Positions 1-7,186 of a stretch of DNA of 53,546 bases are shown in pieces (the stretch's first letter is position 1; the number at the start of each line of letters is the position of its first letter). The notes beneath the pieces are model-generated. The model did no database searches and was not told the origin of the DNA. It saw nothing but the letters and a program-made list of their open reading frames with translations. A program made the translations under genes and the position numbers. This DNA comes from Phycisphaerae bacterium (GTDB lineage: Bacteria; Planctomycetota; Phycisphaerae; UBA1845): NCBI GenBank assembly GCA_029260235.1, contig JAJDDP010000156.1, positions 1 through 53,546 on the forward strand, in the 5' to 3' direction.

Positions 1-75
1 TGCGCTGCGCAATTGGCTCAGCTTGCTCGTAAACTCGTTCGCCTCAGCCTCCCGGCATGCTTTGCCGCTCAGATT

Positions 76-894
76 TCATCCCAGGTCGCCCATCCCCAGA
101 ACAGTCGCTGCGTGGAATCGGGGTTTTTCAGGGACGACTAAGTACCCAATCGTAGGCAGAAGACCCGGAATCTCCGTGTCATCAAACCTTGCGGGAAGAA
201 CGTACTCCACTCTTTGCTCTATTGCCCGGGCGAGCGCGCACTTCCGCTCATGTCTAGGCCACATTTTCGCCCCATAGTGGTGGGAGATGAACATCACGCA
301 GAACCGACCTCGGTTCCGGTAGACCCCTTCAAAATGCTCAACTAGGTCTTTCCCCCAAAGCGTCGCCTCCTCGTTCTTGTCATAAAACACTACCACGCCG
401 TGTTCTTCCAGAAACTCAGCGACCTTCTCAACATACTCCCTGTTTTCGCCCGCAAATGACAGCACAATATCGTATTTCTTTGGAGTATGTACCACCGCAG
501 CGAGAACATCTTGCGGGAGATCGCCGTCCTTGACTGCCCAGTGCGTTCGGCTCATCTCCCAATTGTCGATTCTCAAACGGCCCCGCAACCGTTCAAACTT
601 ATCTGGTGGAATGCGGCCGGTTTCGGAAAAGCGAAATGAGATGTCTCCGCTTCTTCCGACCCGGATATCTCGTAATTGACCCACTCGAACTACGTCGGCA
701 TTCGGGCCGTCTACGGAGTTTTCGTAAAGCAGCAATGAATGAATTCGCTCCAGTGCTTTGAGGCTCTGCGGTTTCTTGGGCGAGATGTTTCCGACCTCAT
801 CGCCATTGTATTCACCGAATCTGTTGGACGGCATGGCCAGCCGCTGATCCGACTCCCAAGCGAATTCATCGTATGCGATGAGCACATTGAACAT
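76..894 (-). CDS. TIR-domain protein with an unassigned N-terminal domain
   Basis: A 272-residue protein with no signal peptide or membrane segment, so probably cytoplasmic. The C-terminal part (about 140-258) is a TIR domain: YDIVLSFAGE opens it as the first beta strand, FISHHYGAKMWPRHE carries the S-x2-Y-x4-W-x3-E pattern, and RFDDTEIPGLLPTIGYL is typical of bacterial TIR_2 proteins. Glu216 is the best candidate for the NADase catalytic glutamate. The first 135 residues (with RTHWAVKDGDLP near 116-127) look like a separate domain that I cannot name. GGAG 8 bases before the ATG supports this start. Bacterial TIR proteins often consume NAD or make nucleotide signals in anti-phage defence, but no Thoeris-type partner (ThsA, SIR2, SLOG) is visible here. 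The gene sits near the window edge, so a partner could lie outside. A defence role is inference; the TIR call is firm. Confidence 0.85.
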   Translation of the reverse strand: MFNVLIAYDEFAWESDQRLAMPSNRFGEYNGDEVGNISPKKPQSLKALERIHSLLLYENSVDGPNADVVRVGQLRDIRVGRSGDISFRFSETGRIPPDKFERLRGRLRIDNWEMSRTHWAVKDGDLPQDVLAAVVHTPKKYDIVLSFAGENREYVEKVAEFLEEHGVVVFYDKNEEATLWGKDLVEHFEGVYRNRGRFCVMFISHHYGAKMWPRHERKCALARAIEQRVEYVLPARFDDTEIPGLLPTIGYLVVPEKPRFHAATVLGMGDLG

Positions 895-1239
895 ACAGGT
901 AGCTCCGGAGCACGCACGAGGCGTTCCACAACTTCTGTGATCGGAATTCGCCGGTTGTTCCCGCTACGGCCCAATCGCCGCGCCGGCGTCTCGTTCCAGG
1001 GGCCTGCTTCGCCTCTGGTGCCGAGCCACGTTACCATGAGATGGACGGCATTCCCACCGGCGGTGCTCTGGCGCTCGGATAGGGTGCAGGTGCGCTTGGG
1101 GCCACGGGCAAACTTGTTCCTGCGTGAGTTGGGTGCATTCAGGGGGTTAGGCTTAGTCTAGATTGAATTCCACCGGGTGCCGTTCTAGTGATTCAAGCCT
1201 GACCGCCTAACTCCCGTGGTCTCTTGAAGGGCAGTCTGC
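895..1239. other. Non-coding stretch between TIR gene and toxin-antitoxin operon
   Basis: About 345 bases between the divergently placed TIR gene and the toxin-antitoxin promoter. The open frames here overlap the start of the TIR gene or lack any recognisable protein character. It should hold the TIR promoter on the minus strand, but I see no convincing -35/-10 pair, no repeat and no RNA gene. Confidence 0.5.
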
Positions 1240-1267
1240 TTGACTGGGGCATTAAGTATAGTATACT
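1240..1267 (+). promoter_or_regulatory. Sigma-70-type promoter of the mazE-doc operon
   Basis: TTGACT at 1240-1245 and TATACT at 1262-1267 are separated by 16 bases, close to the TTGACA/TATAAT consensus. The first gene begins at 1297, giving a leader of about 25 nt. The -10 box is embedded in a 12-bp palindrome, as expected for an autoregulated toxin-antitoxin operon. Confidence 0.7.
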
Positions 1268-1269
1268 AT
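1258..1269. promoter_or_regulatory. Palindromic operator candidate ATAGTATACTAT
   Basis: A perfect 12-bp inverted repeat that covers the -10 element of the mazE-doc promoter. AbrB/MazE-type antitoxins bind as dimers to short palindromes in their own promoters, so binding here would block RNA polymerase directly. The sequence is seen; the operator role is inferred. Confidence 0.5.
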
Positions 1270-1296
1270 CTATAACGCCACAAGGAGCACTACCTT

Positions 1297-1521
1297 ATGG
1301 AAAAGCGACTTACCAAGATCGGCTCTAGCCTGGGCATTATCATCGATAAGCCCATTCTGGAGCTGCTTCGGATTACGGCTGAGACCAAGATCGAGATCAG
1401 CACCGACGGCGACCAACTGATTCTGCGGCCGCTGCGCTTCGTCGATGACGAGACCGGCCAGGCGGCGTACAAACGCGTCGCTGCTCGACACAAGAAGAGC
1501 TTGAAGAAGCTGGCTGAGTAG
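1297..1521 (+). CDS. AbrB/MazE-type antitoxin
   Basis: A 74-residue protein with an N-terminal SpoVT/AbrB swapped-hairpin DNA-binding domain: KRLTKIGSSLGIIIDKPILELL matches the K-x-G-x-S-x-G-x3-x-K pattern and is followed by the IEISTDGDQLILRP strands. The charged, lysine-rich C-terminus (about 50-74) would wrap the toxin. AAGGAG lies 9 bases before the ATG. It is followed after 16 bases by a Doc-family toxin and is preceded by a promoter with an overlapping palindrome, the usual layout of an autoregulated type II antitoxin. Doc toxins are classically paired with Phd antitoxins; a MazE/AbrB-type partner is a known but different pairing. Confidence 0.85.
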   Translation: MEKRLTKIGSSLGIIIDKPILELLRITAETKIEISTDGDQLILRPLRFVDDETGQAAYKRVAARHKKSLKKLAE

Positions 1522-1537
1522 GCCCGGAGTTAGACGG

Positions 1538-1942
1538 ATGCCCGAGCCACCTTTGGCGCCGCTGTTCCTCTACAAGCATGCCGTGCTTGACATTCACGAT
1601 GCGCTGATCGCCGAACACGGCGGCGATCCTGCCGTGCTGGACGCGGGCTTGTTGGACTCAGCTTTGGCGCAACCCATGGCCAGCTTCGGTGGAGATTATC
1701 TGCACAAAGATCTGTTCGAGATGGCGGCTGCCTATGTGTTTCACTTGGTGAATGATCACCCGTTCGCCGACGGCAACAAGCGGACCGGCTTGGCTGCGGC
1801 GCTGGTGTTCCTGGATGTCAACGGCTACGAGGTTGCCGACCAAGGGATCGAACTGGCTGACATGGTGCTGGAGATGATCGTGCAGAAGCGCGACAAGGCT
1901 TGGGTGGCTGAACAAATCCGCGGGCGGTCGCGGACTAAGTAG
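1538..1942 (+). CDS. doc: Doc-family (Fic-fold) toxin
   Basis: A 134-residue death-on-curing type protein. The Fic motif HPFADGNKRTG spans residues 74-84, with catalytic His74. The length and the opening LYKHAVLDIHDALIAEHGG are typical of Doc. P1 Doc phosphorylates elongation factor Tu; it has an A in place of the first G of DGNKR and carries HxFxDANKR. This protein keeps the DGNKRTG form common in chromosomal Doc homologues, so kinase versus AMP transfer cannot be decided from sequence. GGAG precedes the ATG by 8 bases. It is cotranscribed with the AbrB/MazE-type antitoxin just upstream. Confidence 0.9.
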   Translation: MPEPPLAPLFLYKHAVLDIHDALIAEHGGDPAVLDAGLLDSALAQPMASFGGDYLHKDLFEMAAAYVFHLVNDHPFADGNKRTGLAAALVFLDVNGYEVADQGIELADMVLEMIVQKRDKAWVAEQIRGRSRTK

Positions 1943-1971
1943 CCGCACGGTTGAATGTTTGTGCCACCGCA

Positions 1972-2015
1972 CACCGGCTGGAAGCCGGTGCCACAGGGGG
2001 AATTGAAACAGCCTC
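1972..2015. repeat. Hairpin repeat copy 1 (CACCGGC...GCCGGTG)
   Basis: An 8-bp stem (1972-1979 with 1983-1990) closes on a GGA loop and is followed by CCACA, a G run and GAATTGAAAC-x-GCCT. The same arrangement recurs at 3830-3870. Between the copies the innermost base pair changes from T-A to A-T, keeping the stem paired. This copy lies between the convergent doc and ftcD genes, where it could also act as a transcription barrier, although there is no T tract. Confidence 0.75.
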
Positions 2016-2038
2016 CAAGCGATCCAGCCATTCAGTCG

Positions 2039-3724
2039 CTACAGTTTCGTTCCCACGATTTCGAGGATTGTTTGCTCCAGGGTCTTTGCTTCTTCTTCGA
2101 TTTGGTTTGCTTTGGTTAGCAGGTCGTCGAGCCAGCCTCCATCTTCACCGTCGCCTGCGTTGATTTTTACGTTTAGGTGGGCGCCCATTACGGCTGATCT
2201 TGCGGCTAGGGCGGCTACTCCGGCGTCTGAGGCTGAGGCTTTCATTCCTGTTTCTGCCATGGCTTTGGCTACCCCCATGCTTTCCAAAGCTACCTCCATG
2301 ACTCGGTAGGGGACTTTGATGGCTTCTTTTGTGGCCGATTGTATGGCGGCTTGCTTGTTTGCTTTCTCTTCCTCCGAGCCGCTGGGCAAACCCCAGGCGG
2401 CGACTATTTTGTTGAAGGCGTCGGTGTCGGCATCTACTAGTTGCAACAATTCATCGTGACAGGCTTTGCCTTTTTCTGCCCACTTACTGAACTCTTCCCA
2501 GCGGTCGTCCCAGCCTCGTTTGTGGCTGGAGAGGTTGGCTACCATGGTGGCTAGAGATACGCCCATGGCCCCTAGGGCTGCCGCTACCGAACCACCGCCG
2601 GGGGCTTTGGATTCTGAGGCTGTTTCGTGGACGAAGCCCTCTACCGTCATATCGATGAGTTTTTTGCAGGCTTTGTCGGCGATGGCGTATTCGATGATTT
2701 TTTCTTCGGGGACGAAGGGGTAGAGTTCGTCCAAGCCCATGGATTTGACGGCGATCTTGATCAACTCTTTGTCGCTGACGCCGAGCGAGCGTTCTTGTTT
2801 GGTCAGGAAGTACCTGCCCGCATCAAGCACCGCCTTGAGCGGCATGAGTCCGACCAGTTCGGAGCCGGATACGCGAATTCCTCTTGCGGCTGCCCGTTCG
2901 CAGCAGGTGTCGAAGGCTACATGCAGCGGGGTGACGTTCAGGTTGGTCAGGTTCATCGAAATCTGGGCGACGCCGTACTCCTCGATAAACCAGCCGATCC
3001 CCTTAACGGACTTGAGCAAGCCCGGCTCCCATACCTTGTTGCCCTTGTCGTCGAGCAGGGCTTTGCCGCCGGGTTGGCCATCGACGGTCTTGACTCTGCC
3101 CTTCTCGCGAATGTCGAAGGCGATGGCATTGGCCCGGCGGGTCGAGGTGGTGTTCAGATTGACGTTGTAAGCCACCAGGAAATCGCGGGCACCTATGGCT
3201 GTCACGCCTGATTTGGGATTGAAGGTCGCGGGGCCAAAATCGGGCTTCCATTCGGGTGTGCCGATCCTCCCGGCCAAGCCCTCGTATTCGCCCGCGCGGA
3301 CCACAGCCAAGTTCCGTCGTTGATTGCGGAGGGCTGCGTGTTCGTAGCAGTAGATGCTGATGCCAACTTCGTCGGCCAACCGCTTGGCGAGCTTGTGGGC
3401 GTGTTTGACGGTCTCTTCCATGGTGATGCCAGCTACGGGTACAAGCGGGCAGACGTCGCAGGCACCAAATCTTGGGTGTTCGCCATGATGCTTGGTCATG
3501 TCGATCAACTCGACGCCTTTGCTCACGCAGCGAACGGCGGCTTCGAGCACCGCGTCTGGTGGTCCGACGAAGGTGACCACCGTGCGGTTGGTAGCTGCCC
3601 CTGGATCGACGTCGAGGAGTTTGACGCCATCGACCGTCTCGACTTGGTCGGTGATCTGCTTGATAACGGCTTGGTCGCAACCCTCGCTGAAGTTGGGCAC
3701 GCACTCGATGAGCTGGTCAGCCAT
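2039..3724 (-). CDS. ftcD: Bifunctional glutamate formiminotransferase / formiminotetrahydrofolate cyclodeaminase
   Basis: A 561-residue cytoplasmic enzyme of histidine degradation. The formiminotransferase half (about 1-330) begins with LIECVPNFSEG and contains HHGEHPRFGACDVCPL, where His83 matches the catalytic His82 of the mammalian enzyme. The cyclodeaminase half (about 350-561) contains APGGGSVAAALGAMGVSLATMVANL. The first half moves the formimino group from N-formimino-glutamate to tetrahydrofolate; the second releases ammonia to give methenyl-THF. The fusion is the rule in animals, whereas many bacteria encode the halves separately. AAGGA lies about 8 bases before the ATG. hutI lies just upstream on the same strand; hutH and hutU are not in the window. 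Hairpin repeats flank the gene on both sides. Confidence 0.95.
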   Translation of the reverse strand: MADQLIECVPNFSEGCDQAVIKQITDQVETVDGVKLLDVDPGAATNRTVVTFVGPPDAVLEAAVRCVSKGVELIDMTKHHGEHPRFGACDVCPLVPVAGITMEETVKHAHKLAKRLADEVGISIYCYEHAALRNQRRNLAVVRAGEYEGLAGRIGTPEWKPDFGPATFNPKSGVTAIGARDFLVAYNVNLNTTSTRRANAIAFDIREKGRVKTVDGQPGGKALLDDKGNKVWEPGLLKSVKGIGWFIEEYGVAQISMNLTNLNVTPLHVAFDTCCERAAARGIRVSGSELVGLMPLKAVLDAGRYFLTKQERSLGVSDKELIKIAVKSMGLDELYPFVPEEKIIEYAIADKACKKLIDMTVEGFVHETASESKAPGGGSVAAALGAMGVSLATMVANLSSHKRGWDDRWEEFSKWAEKGKACHDELLQLVDADTDAFNKIVAAWGLPSGSEEEKANKQAAIQSATKEAIKVPYRVMEVALESMGVAKAMAETGMKASASDAGVAALAARSAVMGAHLNVKINAGDGEDGGWLDDLLTKANQIEEEAKTLEQTILEIVGTKL

Positions 3725-3790
3725 GGATAGATGTCCTTGTGGGTTCTCTCGTCGATGGTTATGTCAAACGTTCGCTCGCAGCATTGCGGC

Positions 3791-3805
3791 GGGCGGTGTC
3801 CGCCC
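3791..3805. repeat. Short palindrome GGGCGG-TGT-CCGCCC
   Basis: A 6-bp perfect stem with a 3-base loop, just before hairpin repeat copy 2 in the hutI-ftcD gap. The two stems together form a tandem hairpin region of about 60 bases upstream of ftcD. Seen directly; function unknown. Confidence 0.5.
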
Positions 3806-3829
3806 AACAGTTGAATTCCACACCTTGCC

Positions 3830-3870
3830 CACCGGCAGGATGCCGGTGCCACATTTGGGGAATTGAAACC
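3830..3870. repeat. Hairpin repeat copy 2 (CACCGGC...GCCGGTG)
   Basis: The second copy of the element at 1972-2015, in the same orientation: an 8-bp stem (3830-3837 with 3841-3848) around a GGA loop, then CCACA, G-rich bases and GAATTGAAAC-x-GCCT. It lies between hutI and ftcD, so an hutI-ftcD transcript would carry the complementary hairpin between the genes. Confidence 0.75.
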
Positions 3871-3928
3871 GCCTACCTGTCTGCGGGCATGATACTTGAA
3901 AGTGCGGCTGCGGGTAGCAGGGAGAGGG

Positions 3929-5164
3929 TCACGAATTTTGACAGACTACCTTCCCGGCTTTGATAACGGTTCGCACGCAGTTTCTGCCCACATGGTAGGG
4001 GAGTTGTTCAAAGTGGGGCACGTCCAGAATGAGCAGGTCAGCTTGGTGGCCAGTTTGGATGGCACCGATGCGGTGTTGCCGCTGAACGGCGCAGGCAGCG
4101 TTGGCCGTCGAGGCTAGCAGGGATTCGGTCGGTGTCATCTTCATCTGGGTGCAGGCGATGCTCATGTTGAGGGCCATCGACTCGATCATGCTTGAGCCGG
4201 GGTTGAAGTCTGTGGCTAGGGCGATGGGCAGGTCAGATTCGATCAACTTTCGAGCCGGTGCCTGCTCCACGCCAAGGAAGAAGGAACATGCCGGCAGCAA
4301 GACGCCTACCGTGCCAGCCTTCTTCATGGCTTGGATGGCTTCGTCGGTGATGGCCTCGAGGTGATCGGCAGAGACCGCGGCAACCTCGGCTGCCAGCAGC
4401 GTGGCTCCCATCTGCGTGATCTGGTCGGCGTGGATACGGGCGGCTAATCCGTGCTGTTGGGCGGTTTGCAGAACGCGCCGCGATTGTTCGACGGAGAACG
4501 CGCTGCGTTCGCAGAAGACATCGCAAAACTCAGCTAACCCTTCGTCCTTGATGGTGGCGAAGACTTCGTCGGCGAGGACTTCATCCAAATACTGATCCGC
4601 TCGGCCCGCAAATTCGTGTGGAATCGTATGGGCAGCCAAGTAGGTGCCTACCAGTTCGATGGGTTGAAAGGCGGCGAGCTTCTTGACCGCCCGGAGCATC
4701 TTCAGTTCGTCTTCTACAGTGAGGCCATAACCGCTCTTGATTTCAGCTGTGGTAGTGCCGGCAGCCAGCATGCGACTCAGTCGCGGTAGGGCGGCTTGGA
4801 CCAGGTCCTCAACGGTGGATTCGCGGATGCCCTTCACGCTGGCATTGATGCCGCCGCCGGATTCGGCGATCTCGACGTAGCTCCTGCCGTCGATACGTTG
4901 GACGAACTCAGATTCCCGGGTGCCGGCAAAGACGGTGTGCGTGTGGCAATCGACCAAACCGGGGATCACGCATTGACCCTCCGCGTCGATCACATCGCCG
5001 CCTGGGGGGAGATCGAACTCGCCCCTGAGGCCGAACCCGGCGATGGCAAGGCCCTCGATGAGCAACGTCGCGTCGCGAACCCGCCGAACCTTGCCCATGG
5101 CCCGCCCTGGGATGGGGCCCGGAGCGTACAAAACCAGTTCGCCGATGTTGGTGATTACAAGCAT
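3929..5164 (-). CDS. hutI: Imidazolonepropionase
   Basis: A 411-residue amidohydrolase-superfamily enzyme that hydrolyses imidazolone-5-propionate to N-formimino-glutamate, the substrate of the ftcD product encoded just downstream. The metal-binding PGLVDCHTHTVFAG (His74 and His76), the substrate-binding AESGGGINASV and EIKSGYGL segments, and ALATDFNPGSS near the C-terminus are all HutI hallmarks, and the length matches the family. GGAGG precedes the ATG by about 10 bases. The hutI-ftcD gap is about 200 bases and holds hairpin repeats, so the pair may be cotranscribed but is not tightly packed. Confidence 0.97.
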   Translation of the reverse strand: MLVITNIGELVLYAPGPIPGRAMGKVRRVRDATLLIEGLAIAGFGLRGEFDLPPGGDVIDAEGQCVIPGLVDCHTHTVFAGTRESEFVQRIDGRSYVEIAESGGGINASVKGIRESTVEDLVQAALPRLSRMLAAGTTTAEIKSGYGLTVEDELKMLRAVKKLAAFQPIELVGTYLAAHTIPHEFAGRADQYLDEVLADEVFATIKDEGLAEFCDVFCERSAFSVEQSRRVLQTAQQHGLAARIHADQITQMGATLLAAEVAAVSADHLEAITDEAIQAMKKAGTVGVLLPACSFFLGVEQAPARKLIESDLPIALATDFNPGSSMIESMALNMSIACTQMKMTPTESLLASTANAACAVQRQHRIGAIQTGHQADLLILDVPHFEQLPYHVGRNCVRTVIKAGKVVCQNS

Positions 5165-5307
5165 GGGTTGAGGTCCCTCCGATATACCAAGTTTGGGAAC
5201 GATGATAGTTGAATCAGTCGCCTATGCAAAACCATCGAATGGACCGCGTGTGGGCGTGCGGCGTCCCGGAGGAAAGTGGCTTTGGCAGGTGCCGATTTCC
5301 CTGGGGT

Positions 5308-5316
5308 TGCTATACT
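5308..5316 (+). promoter_or_regulatory. Extended -10 promoter candidate upstream of the di-haem peroxidase
   Basis: TGC-TATACT is an extended -10 element (TGn plus a near-consensus -10 hexamer). No good -35 box is visible, which extended -10 promoters tolerate. It would give a leader of about 90 nt before the start at 5412. Confidence 0.4.
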
Positions 5317-5411
5317 ATTGTGCTTCGCATTCCAGCCTTCGGTGAGGGCGGATCGCGGTTCGGCAGCATTGCCAGATAGTCCAAAGAAATCCCAGTGAGG
5401 GAGGAATCGTC

Positions 5412-6479
5412 ATGAGATTTGCATTGCAGTTGGTTGTTGGCTTTGTGCTTGGGGGTTTTGTAGCCGTTTCGGCGGCTGTTGGCGGCGAAGGGTCAGCTTG
5501 GGAGAAGGCTAATCCGGTGAAGCCGTTGCCCGCGCCGCCGTTGGGTATTGATTCAACGTTTGACGAGTTGGACGACCCGCCCACGCCAGAGCGCGTTCGG
5601 CTTGGTCGATGGCTGTTCTTCGATACGCGTCTCTCAGCCGACAACACCGTAAGTTGTGCAACCTGTCACCGGCCCGAGAATGCCTTTTCAGAGCCGACCC
5701 CTGTATCTACCGGGATCCGTGGACAAAAGGGTGGCCGGAAGGCTCCGACATTCATCAATCAAGCGTGGACGCTATATCCGCACTTCTTCTGGGATGGTCG
5801 GGCAGGTTCTTTGGAGGAGCAAGCGCTAGGCCCGATCGCCAACCCCATCGAGATGGGCAACACCTTGGAGCAGATGATCAGCACGCTCAAGGCTATCCCG
5901 AGTTACGCGGGATACTTCAAGGAGGCGTTCGGAACCCCGGAGATCAACAACGAGCGTGTAGCCAAGGCCATCGCCGACTACGAACGGACGCGCATGAGTG
6001 GTAACACCCCGTGGGACCGCTGGCAAAAGAAGCGTGATCAACAGGCTGTCTCCGAGGAGGTCAAGAAGGGCCACGAACTGTTCCACAATAAAGCCGCCTG
6101 CAATCAATGCCATCTTGGCCAAGCGTTCACGGATACTTTGTTCCACAACCTCGGTGTGGGCTGGGACCCCAAGGCCAACAAACTCGCCGACATGGGGCGG
6201 TATGTTGTGAGCAAGAAGGACGAAGATAAGGGCGCCTTCAAAACACCGACCCTGCGTGACCTAGCCAACCGCGGGCCTTACATGCACGATGGTTCGATCA
6301 AAACACTGAGAGAGGTCGTCGAGCTATACAACAAGGGTGGAGAGGCCAATCCTCATCTCTCGCCGAAAATGAAGCAATTGAACCTGACCGACGATGAAGT
6401 AGACGCCTTGCTGGCTTTCATGGATGCACTCAATGGCGAAGGGTATCAAGACAAGACGCCGGCGGCGTTTCCGCAGTAG
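5412..6479 (+). CDS. Exported di-haem cytochrome c peroxidase (CcpA/MauG family)
   Basis: A 355-residue protein with an N-terminal signal peptide (about 1-25), so periplasmic. Two c-type haem sites are present: CATCH at 82-86 and CNQCH at 230-234. GPYMHDGS (Met291) is the usual distal ligand region of the electron-transfer haem, and the length fits bacterial di-haem peroxidases, which reduce hydrogen peroxide with electrons from small cytochromes. MauG-like enzymes share this fold and modify proteins instead, so peroxidase is the likeliest but not the only role. GAGGGAGGA upstream of the ATG is a strong ribosome site. A thiol peroxidase follows about 100 bases downstream on the same strand. 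Confidence 0.9.
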   Translation: MRFALQLVVGFVLGGFVAVSAAVGGEGSAWEKANPVKPLPAPPLGIDSTFDELDDPPTPERVRLGRWLFFDTRLSADNTVSCATCHRPENAFSEPTPVSTGIRGQKGGRKAPTFINQAWTLYPHFFWDGRAGSLEEQALGPIANPIEMGNTLEQMISTLKAIPSYAGYFKEAFGTPEINNERVAKAIADYERTRMSGNTPWDRWQKKRDQQAVSEEVKKGHELFHNKAACNQCHLGQAFTDTLFHNLGVGWDPKANKLADMGRYVVSKKDEDKGAFKTPTLRDLANRGPYMHDGSIKTLREVVELYNKGGEANPHLSPKMKQLNLTDDEVDALLAFMDALNGEGYQDKTPAAFPQ

Positions 6480-6508
6480 GGCTTGAGCGATAATAGAATC
6501 CGATGAGC

Positions 6509-6526
6509 GAGTTCAGTGTTGAACTC
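6509..6526. promoter_or_regulatory. Perfect 7-4-7 inverted repeat GAGTTCA-GTGT-TGAACTC
   Basis: A perfect palindrome between the di-haem peroxidase and tpx, 59 bases before the tpx start. There is no T tract after it, so it is a poor terminator and could instead be a regulator site for the peroxidase pair. The structure is seen; the role is inferred. Confidence 0.45.
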
Positions 6527-6585
6527 CGAGAAACCAACCACCAACCAATGGTCTATTCTACGAGGCTAATGGGAGACATAACGTC

Positions 6586-7092
6586 ATGGCGCGTACAGTT
6601 ACAATGAAGGGCAATCCGGTCACCTTGGCAGGTCCGGAGCTGAAGGTCGGAGACAAAGCTCCTGACGCTACACTGCGCAAGAATCTGGGTACTGATTTTT
6701 CGCTGAGCGAACTGAACGGCAAGAACCGCATCTACAGTGTGGTGCCGTCCCTGGACACTCCAGTTTGTGCAGTCCAGACCAAGCGATTCAACGAGGAAGC
6801 CGCCAACCTTCCGAACGTTTCGTTCTATACCATCAGCTGTGACCTGCCCGTGGCGATGGCAAGATTCTGTGGGGCTGAGGGCATCGATGCTGAGAAGTTT
6901 CAGGTGCTAAGCGACTACAAGGACGTCTCGTTCGGCAACACCTACGGCACCCTCATCTCCGACATGCGCATCCTATGCCGGGCGGTGTTCGTCATTGGTG
7001 CCGACGACATCATCAAGCATGTCGAGTATGTGGCAGAAGTTGCAGAACACCCCAACTACGACGCCATCTTGGCCTGTGCCAAAGGGCTATAA
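6586..7092 (+). CDS. tpx: Thiol peroxidase (atypical 2-Cys peroxiredoxin)
   Basis: A 168-residue cytoplasmic or periplasmic-facing peroxidase; no signal peptide is seen. The peroxidatic Cys61 sits in SLDTPVCAVQTKRF and the resolving Cys95 in ARFCGAEGI, the Tpx pattern, with an extra Cys85. It opens with MARTVTMKGNPVTLAG, typical of the family. Tpx reduces organic and hydrogen peroxides using thioredoxin. GGGAGA precedes the ATG. It follows a di-haem peroxidase, so the two together may form a small peroxide-defence unit. Confidence 0.97.
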   Translation: MARTVTMKGNPVTLAGPELKVGDKAPDATLRKNLGTDFSLSELNGKNRIYSVVPSLDTPVCAVQTKRFNEEAANLPNVSFYTISCDLPVAMARFCGAEGIDAEKFQVLSDYKDVSFGNTYGTLISDMRILCRAVFVIGADDIIKHVEYVAEVAEHPNYDAILACAKGL

Positions 7093-7118
7093 GTTCCGGC
7101 GAGTTGATTAGCTAACGT

Positions 7119-7156
7119 ACGGCGGGTTGGCCATCTTATGGATGACAGCCCGCCGT
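7119..7156. terminator. Hairpin between convergent tpx and trpD
   Basis: An 8-bp stem ACGGCGGG (7119-7126) / CCCGCCGT (7149-7156), with an inner CCAT/ATGG stem, is followed by TTCTGATTCT in the plus direction. It lies between two converging genes and probably ends the tpx transcript, possibly both. Confidence 0.65.
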
Positions 7157-7186
7157 TTCTGATTCTACAGCCTGTTGCTCGACATC

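Noticed and set aside
2627..3211. A plus-strand open frame within ftcD
   Set aside because: It mirrors the ftcD coding frame and has no independent support.
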